Assembly (NCBI GenBank): GCA_021234155.1
Contig: JAJEKV010000006.1
Span: 7,160,435 to 7,224,434 of the forward strand
DNA from: Isoetes taiwanensis
Lineage: Eukaryota; Streptophyta; Lycopodiopsida; Isoetales; Isoetaceae
Reading direction: 5' to 3'
Length of the DNA: 64,000 nucleotides
The translations under genes were made by a program, and so were the position numbers. Shown here piece by piece: positions 57,516 through 64,000 of the stretch (positions are counted from its first letter, which is position 1; each line of letters begins with the position of its first letter). The notes beneath the pieces were generated by a model. It was not told where the DNA came from and made no database searches. It was given only the letters and a program-made list of their open reading frames with translations.

Positions 57516-60500
57516 ATGGATCGCCAAAAAGATGTGAGTTTTCTTGAGCTTATTTCAAACACATTTCGCGGCTCGTATCGAGTTGTCAAGCATTATAAGG
57601 GTTTTAGTCTATTATATTGGACAGAGCTGTTAATGCTCTTATTCTGTTTGTTCTTGCTTCTGTTTTTACATATAATGAAGGACTGGTAGCGTCATCGTAG
57701 CATTGATGTATAGAACTGACTGCTACTGTCCGGGCATTCTTTCCGTAGTTCGTGATATGTTAAGATTAAGGCCTCCATGATAAATTCTACGCGAATGTGG
57801 TCTTGCCAACATATACATTACTATGATCACATACGAGTGTAACCCACAGTCTTGTTTTCCAGTAATTGGGAAAAATTACCCTTCAGGATATGTCTTTTAC
57901 TTCTTATAATATAAAGTCCTTATCCACAGCAATCCAACAAGAGTTTGTGATATGTCATTGCTCAAGGAAGGGAATGTGCTTGTTTTTTTTGCGCACATCC
58001 TAGATGCAGTTTTTAGTACTTTGCGCTCAATCAAGTCAGTTGGCGCTATCTTCAAAATTTTACACGCTTGAAGCTCTAGAGAAGCCAAATTTTGATGTTG
58101 AGATTTTGGTAAGAAAGTTTCACAAACCAATTAGGAAGCCACTTTTAGAGACCATCAGTACCTTGCAATGTTGCCTCTGCCTACCGTCTATCATAATTGG
58201 AATGCATGTTAAATGAAGGATAATTTATATCAAGGACTTAGGAAAGAACAATGTCCTCTTTATGTACTCCTTGTAATGTATAGGAACAACTACCTAGAAA
58301 GTATTGAGCAGGGCAAGACTTTAACTTATAGTTGGTAGATTTCCAATTATATCACAGTGCTGTTATAACATGTGTATGTGTTTGTGCAGAATGCTTTGGA
58401 GAGATTAGCTCTGGTTGAACCTTGGGACCTTTGCAGTGAAGCAAAGGTTGAAAAGTGTAGAGCGATGAGGGATTTGAGAAGTTGCGGCAGGGTTGTGCAA
58501 CATCATCTCATTTCTTGTGGCCATGCATGTTTATGCATGGAATGTTGTCAACGATGTGATGTTTGTCCAATATGTCATATGCCAGTGCCAACAACAGAAC
58601 CCAAAGTGCGACTACGGTTATATGAAGAGTGCATTGCAGCAGGTCTAGTCCAAAATCTTCATGCTCATGATGCAAGAGAAATGGAAAACGAAGGCAATTG
58701 GACAGAGGACATTGGTCGTCTATATTCATTATTTGACATTGCACTTGAGAACAATTTGGTCTCTCTTATCTGCCACTGTATCCTTAAAAGCATGATAAGC
58801 AGTTTATGCAGTTTCAAAGTTATCTTTGCTAGGATAGAAGTAGGTAGAAAATTAATCTTATTAATCATGGAGCTTTCGGTTATTTCAGTTAGTTTGAATG
58901 GACAGTATAAAAAATTTGTATGTGAGACTTATTGGCGTTTGTAACCTAATGGTGTGAGGTGTCTGATTATGTGTCATAGTAGATTTAAGGGTATTACATA
59001 TGTCTTTTGTTTAACTGGTTGTTTTTAAAAAAGAAACGAAAAGAGAAGAAAAAGAGAGGAAGAAGAGAAGGAGAAAAAAGATTATGACGTTTGTTTGCAA
59101 GCAAATTTTAAGCCGTGGATATTTCTCCTTCACTATTTTTCAGATGTTATTGATGTTTGCATGGATGAAGGGGCTGTCTCGAGTGATGCAGTTGTTTCCA
59201 TGCTGCTAGATGGTACCATTGTGAAGGAGTGGTGCAAGAGGACATTTACCACCATTGCAAGAACCTTACAAGATATATGTATCCTTCTGTTTCTATTTTT
59301 CGGCTGTCGTGTATTTTTCTGTGTATCCGCCATCCGCTTGAAAGGTTTTATATTTTGAGCAAAGCTTAAGCATGTGGCAGATAATGTGGTATTCAGCCCA
59401 CACAAAAATGTACCTGAGATATTAGACCAGCATGCACAACGGCTTCAAGGGCTAACACATGTACTAGAAACATTGGAAGCACCATTAAGCTTGGGATCTG
59501 GACCTTTAATTGAGTTACGACAGTTATTAGAATCTGCACAAAGGGTTCTTCAGGTTTGAAGCAATTTTGTTTTACTTCGTTTTGCAAATCCATTGTTTAT
59601 ATGTTATTAGTTTAGTTACTGATTTTATATATTGGAAAAGGGCAGCATTTGGAGGTCATGGCTTGGTGTTTGCGGCATCGTTTTCTTGAAGGAATTAAGT
59701 GCAGCCATGCCAGCTTTGCAGAATGGAGAGCTAGATATAATGACAGACAAGTAGCTGCAAGTGAACGGGCTTGGCCAGATTGTTGGGAAGCTTCGGGATG
59801 GAAGGGCACAAAGCCACAGACTTCTTTGTTTATTGATGATGCCATGTCAAACCTTGACATAGGTAATGCGGACTGTGGAGAGTATGGAAGGGAGCTTGGC
59901 ATGCTGTGCCAGGAACAAGCTTCATATTCTGGTTCTGTATCGAGAATAGAAGAGGAAATGCAGGATGACAGGATTCAAAATTGTTATCCACCTGAAAATG
60001 TACGAGCTGCTGTTGACATGCTTTTTCTTGAAGGAAGATCTGACCTCATCCTTGCAAAGAAAGCTATCGTATCCCTATCATTGTCTTTGCTCTTCTAAAC
60101 TTCTTATTATTTTTCGTACTTTCTTATATAACTGTAAAATTGGAGTGTTTCTTATATAGCATATTTATCATCTTGAAATGGGTATCGTTCAGTTCGTGGA
60201 TAAGCGTGCTTGTTATAAACTTTCCATTTTCTCTTGCCAGGTTATGATATGGTAGGTGTCCTACAAATGAAATGGGCATTTTGGTTCTTTTAAAGCATAC
60301 ATATGGGAGCAGCTAGAATGAAAATCTTCCTTCCTGCGGACTTAGAATGGAAGATGGTTAATGCATATTTTTGTTCATCATTAAAATTCAGGAACTGTAC
60401 TCTAGTAGTATTGTATTGTGCATTTCAAGGGGGAAATTGCTTTTTCCTTAACATGCTAGTTTCTCTACTACTTGTTTGATCGGCATTGGACAACTTCTGA

Positions 60501-62626
60501 CACCAGATGGGAGAACATTATTGAGGATTATGCATGCACCTTTTCAATTCCAAGGCAAGTGAAGCTGGAGTCATTTATCTTCTATCTTTTAGACGAGAAC
60601 ACTGACAATGCACTGCAGGTACGTATTTTGGATTTGCCCTTATGTTGTGCAGGATATTCGGTGTCATGACCTTATTTTTTGCAGAGAGCCTGTGATTTGC
60701 TTCCTGAAGTTGTTAGTCCATCAATACATCCAAACATTGCCCGTATTTTGTTGGAAAGAGAGAAGCCTGATGTTGCCCTATCAGTCCTCCGTTGCAGTGG
60801 ACAAGACGGGTGGCTTGATTCTTCCGACGAGAAGCTGCCCAAAACAATGGCAGTTCCTCTTTCAGTTGCAATTACAGCTGTGAGGGTACGTCTTGAATGT
60901 GAGCTTCTGACAGAAGCATATTTATATCAAAAATCTTACTGGAAGAGGGTAAGAGCTGAGACCAGCAAGCAAAGACTCAATGACAAAGATCAAGATGATT
61001 GGCAGCATGAAATGGGTACCATTGTAGCAGAATTCTGTTGGATGTGTATTAGAAAAGGTCAGTTGGAGCATATGATCAAACTTCCTTGGAACTTGGATGA
61101 AGAAAAGGTTATCAACAAGTGTCTCCTGGAGAAGGCAGCTCAGGATCCATGCTCCCCAGCAGGGAGTTTTTTAGTAATCTTCTATATTCAGGTACTTCTC
61201 TTTTGTACGGGTTGCTTATATATCACGAGGATTGAGTAGCATGGTGGCAATGCCATTCCACTGTTACTACTCTGTCCCACACATGTTAAACAACCTTATT
61301 TGACTTATCTTCACAATGGTCCTTAGTCTAATCAATTTAATGCCATGATAAATAAGATCCCACATAAATAGTCAGCAGTCTGTAGTGTAGTCTCTCCTCC
61401 TATCTATGTGGCACAGAAGCATGTAGAGGAGAATTCAGTGTGTTTCCAGTCAGTAACGGTCGATTTCCAGTATATATAAATATTCGTTGACTCCAGCGTT
61501 GTTCCTCCGCCATAGTGTAGATAGTACAGGTAGGCTATAGATACTCAGAACGATAATGTTTATTGGAAAACTGATGCTGAATGGAATCCAGAAAAGATTG
61601 AGGTACAAGCCATAATATTTATATGAACATGCTTTGCAATTTTGTGCATTGTTTTGTGCTTCCTTCCATGGTTGGAATAGATGTTTTGCAAAAAGTTCTC
61701 AGGGCAACGAAAGGTAGCAAGTTATTGAATCGCATAAGACCAATAATATCACTTTATGGATTAACTCCATAAACTGGTTATTGGTATTCTTACAATTCAT
61801 TGGTTAAAGTGATGCTTCTAATGCTGTTGTGTGCTCTGTCTTCTACTATGCAGCGATGTCGTTATCTGGAAGCCTATTCTGTGCATCAGAAAGTTTGCCA
61901 ATTGGAAAATCAGTTTTTGGTAAACTGCTCTGAGGAGGAAAGAGTGTTGCGGGTTAAAAGAGCACATGAGTATAGAACAAGCCTAATAGTGAGCAGCACT
62001 TAATGTTTCTACCTTATTGTGTCAGAAGTTTTATTCGCTCATTATCTGATTTTTTTTTTCTTGCACATGAACATAGAACAAGTAGCGCTTCATATTTTTA
62101 CCTTATGACATTTCTTAGATTTATGTTTGCTCATTCTCTGCGTACCTTTTTTCAGGAGAAATTTCTTGCATTATTACCTGAAGTTGAACGACAGGAACGT
62201 GGCAGAAGCAATTCCAGTTTTTGTTTGAATGGCATTTCGGATTTCTATGGATATCCTGGCCATATAGAAATGGAGGGTCAGAAATCATCATTACCGCACA
62301 CTATAGAACAAAAAATACCACTGGTTTCCCGAGGTGAAAACAGCACAATACCGTCACCCTTGCTTGTACATCATCCTTCAGAATCTACCAAGGCTGTTAA
62401 AAGGTCCGGTCTTTCTCACAAGGGGAGTAATGGTTCTGTAACTAGACGAGATGGGTTTGAGGAACTATCCATGGGCCATGGAAAATCTTTTGAAACACAG
62501 AACATTGTCCAAATGGACTCTCCTTGGTTAGAGAGGTCAACCACACCAAGGAAATATAAGAGTCCTGGATTAAGTCCATTGCTAGGCCGCAGGTTGAGAT
62601 ACGAGGTTGATAGTGTGAAATTTTGA
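57516..62626 (+). CDS. HOS1: HOS1, RING-type E3 ligase and nuclear-pore-associated regulator
   Basis: In plants HOS1 ubiquitinates ICE1 and CONSTANS in cold and flowering control and works at the nuclear pore. Nine exons splice in frame with GT-AG introns: 57516-57533, 58390-58777, 59144-59278, 59360-59553, 59646-60068, 60460-60618, 60685-61191, 61854-61988, 62156-62626. That gives 809 residues; Arabidopsis HOS1 has about 927. The RING-like region is at residues 29-68 (SCGHACLCMECC, RCDVCPICH). Then come YSLFDIALENNLVSLICHY, the ELYS-like helical region (FLYYLFDRHWTT, LESFIFYLLDE, ARILLERE, LPWNLDEEK) and a weakly conserved polar tail. Exon 1 (MDRQKD) is least certain; an alternative start is ATG 58372, in the same frame with exon 2. 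The C-terminus may also continue in an exon I could not find. Confidence 0.93.
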
Positions 62627-64000
62627 TTCAACTTGGTTTTTCTCTAATGGGAGTTACTTTTTTTCCATATTGGGATCGTCTGGTTCAGGATGTTTCAGCA
62701 AGATAAAGCCATGTATGTTACTTTTCCTGTGCCTAATGTTGTTGCATATAAAACTAAATTTCAACTATCCTGGTTGCAGGTGCAAAAATGAGATGTAAAC
62801 ATAGAGGCCACTGCTGTACAGATATGATGTCAAATATCACCAGGGCCTGTTATATGCTACAAAATGATTTGTTTGCAACAGAAGATGGCTTCCAACTCAC
62901 ATCTGAGAATTGTACCATTACCCTCTTAGGGGACTGTATCACTCTTACCAAAATTTGTTGCCATGCAATGGGGAATGGGAAATATTCTTTCTTCCATTTT
63001 CAATCTGGTTTGTTTGATGAAATATACCATTCACAGGTGGTTGTATTATATTAGCATATTGCTCTTTGGTTGTGGAAAGGTTGCTCGTTGGGAGAGCTTC
63101 TCTGAGGACTTGTACAGGTGTAGGCAGTCTACTGAAGTCATATGCAGTACAAAAAGTGTGCCCTGCATCCCCTACTAACCTGTATATAACACGTAAGCTC
63201 AAGTTTGTTGCCTTGGCTTGGGCACACCAGGTTGCATCTTGTTCAGGTTGCATCTTGTTCAGGTCTAAGGTTGGCTATTATGTTTTTGTCAACAGTAATG
63301 CATCTGATAATCAAAATGGGTTAGCATTTGTCTGTCACGCTATGATGTGGCATCAATGAATAATCTGATCCTTTCATATCCTACAGCCTGAATTTTTTTC
63401 AGTTCTTGACTCAGCAATAGTGCTTATAGTTCAAAACAACTTTAGTTTGATACTCTGATATGAGTGCATATCTCCATTAGCCTGATTCTGCAGCTCGTGG
63501 CAAAGCCGGACATAAAAATGATCGTTCTCATTGCCCTCGACAAACTGAGCTTTGCCTACGTGGCACAGCCAGACCTGAATCTTCGCATGAGCATCTCGCT
63601 TCGTCTGGCTTTGTCGCTTCTTTGTCTTCTTGTGCTAATCTTGTTGTTGATCTGTGCTAATGCATCCGAGGCTTTGATAACATAGCAAGAGAAGAAAGCT
63701 GCGGCAATCTGGTAATGGGGATGTGCCCCGAGTGCCCTCATGAGATTTTCAATGAGTGGCCTCATGAGGTTTTTAAATATTTTCTTGTATTGTGAGTGCA
63801 ATGGATTCTAGTATTATTCTTAAAGGCGAGTACAATGGCTCCAGATGCTGATCCAATGGATGTTATTGTGGCGTATGAGTGGGAGTATGACTGTACCATC
63901 TAGCGAGTGAAATGCTCATTCCAGTTTCCCCCCTTAAGCCATTCATGAGCATCCTTTGCAGCCTGTGATAGGTCAGAACAAGCAATGACTGCCTGGATGT
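62627..64000. other. HOS1 3' flank
   Basis: No further exon of HOS1 or other gene is supported. Short open pieces (62788-63054, 63464-63685) are unrecognised; the second, hydrophobic piece is probably chance. Confidence 0.5.

Noticed and set aside
57420-57689. 89-codon ORF read through the first HOS1 donor
   Set aside because: GTGAGT after MDRQKD is a strong donor, and the read-through part is hydrophobic and without homology to HOS1.
62788-63054. Additional C-terminal exon of HOS1
   Set aside because: An acceptor-like GTTGCAG precedes it, but exon 9 ends in its own stop and no suitable donor or conserved sequence supports the join.

Overview
This is a window of nuclear DNA from a land plant. 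It holds one convincing intact multi-exon gene, HOS1 (57.5-62.6 kb, + strand), a RING-type nuclear-pore-associated ubiquitin ligase of plants. It also holds plant-type B3 (RAV-like) and SNF2 gene remnants, a Ty3 chromovirus and DUF8039/DUF7869-type transposon-like genes. Protein content and noncoding context suggest a seed-free plant, a fern being my best guess; that is inference, not proof. Most of the window is repeats, gene fragments and decayed mobile DNA, so the majority of short open frames are not genes. Layout. 0-11.2 kb: a decayed copy (copy A) of a segment that recurs at 43.6-48.6 kb (copy B). Copy A is split by about 6.2 kb of unrelated decayed DNA (4.07-10.27 kb) and is followed by a frameshifted histone H3-variant (CENH3-like) pseudogene. 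11.2-13.5 kb: two hairpins sharing one loop sequence, a TATA box and a broken coding-like region I cannot name. 13.8-20.4 kb: a degenerate chromovirus (gag, RT, RNase H, integrase, chromodomain, probable 3' LTR). 20.9-24.5 kb: direct repeats, a B3 pseudogene, an internally deleted SNF2 helicase fragment and a GC-rich tandem-repeat block. 25-26.5 kb: a possible small-exon gene on the minus strand. 27.4-32.1 kb: two LINEs, head to head. 34.6-35.6 kb: two tandem copies of an unrecognised 80-residue protein gene, each with its own TATA box, the second broken by a stop. 35.7-38.8 kb (minus) and 40.3-44.3 kb (plus): a divergent pair made of a DUF8039/DUF7869 transposase-like gene and a gene ending in an N4/N6-type DNA-methyltransferase-like fold. 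The intergenic DNA, introns and 3' flank of this pair are studded with the palindrome GATCGCGGCCGCGATC. 44.4-48.6 kb: rest of copy B, with well-preserved exon fragments of PRP4 (WD40 splicing factor) and UBP6 (proteasome deubiquitinase) and a TSD-flanked insertion with tRNA-like boxes. 48.6-57.2 kb: AT-rich DNA with a minisatellite, a 50-residue membrane microprotein candidate, an unrecognised 215-codon ORF, and a 1.2-kb tandem duplication, one copy of which carries a LINE 3' end. 57.5-64 kb: HOS1 and its 3' flank. HOS1 works on its own. The other blocks appear to be mobile or captured material; the 34.6-44.6 kb block is the best candidate for an undescribed system (small proteins, transposase-like protein, methyltransferase-like protein and dispersed palindromes).
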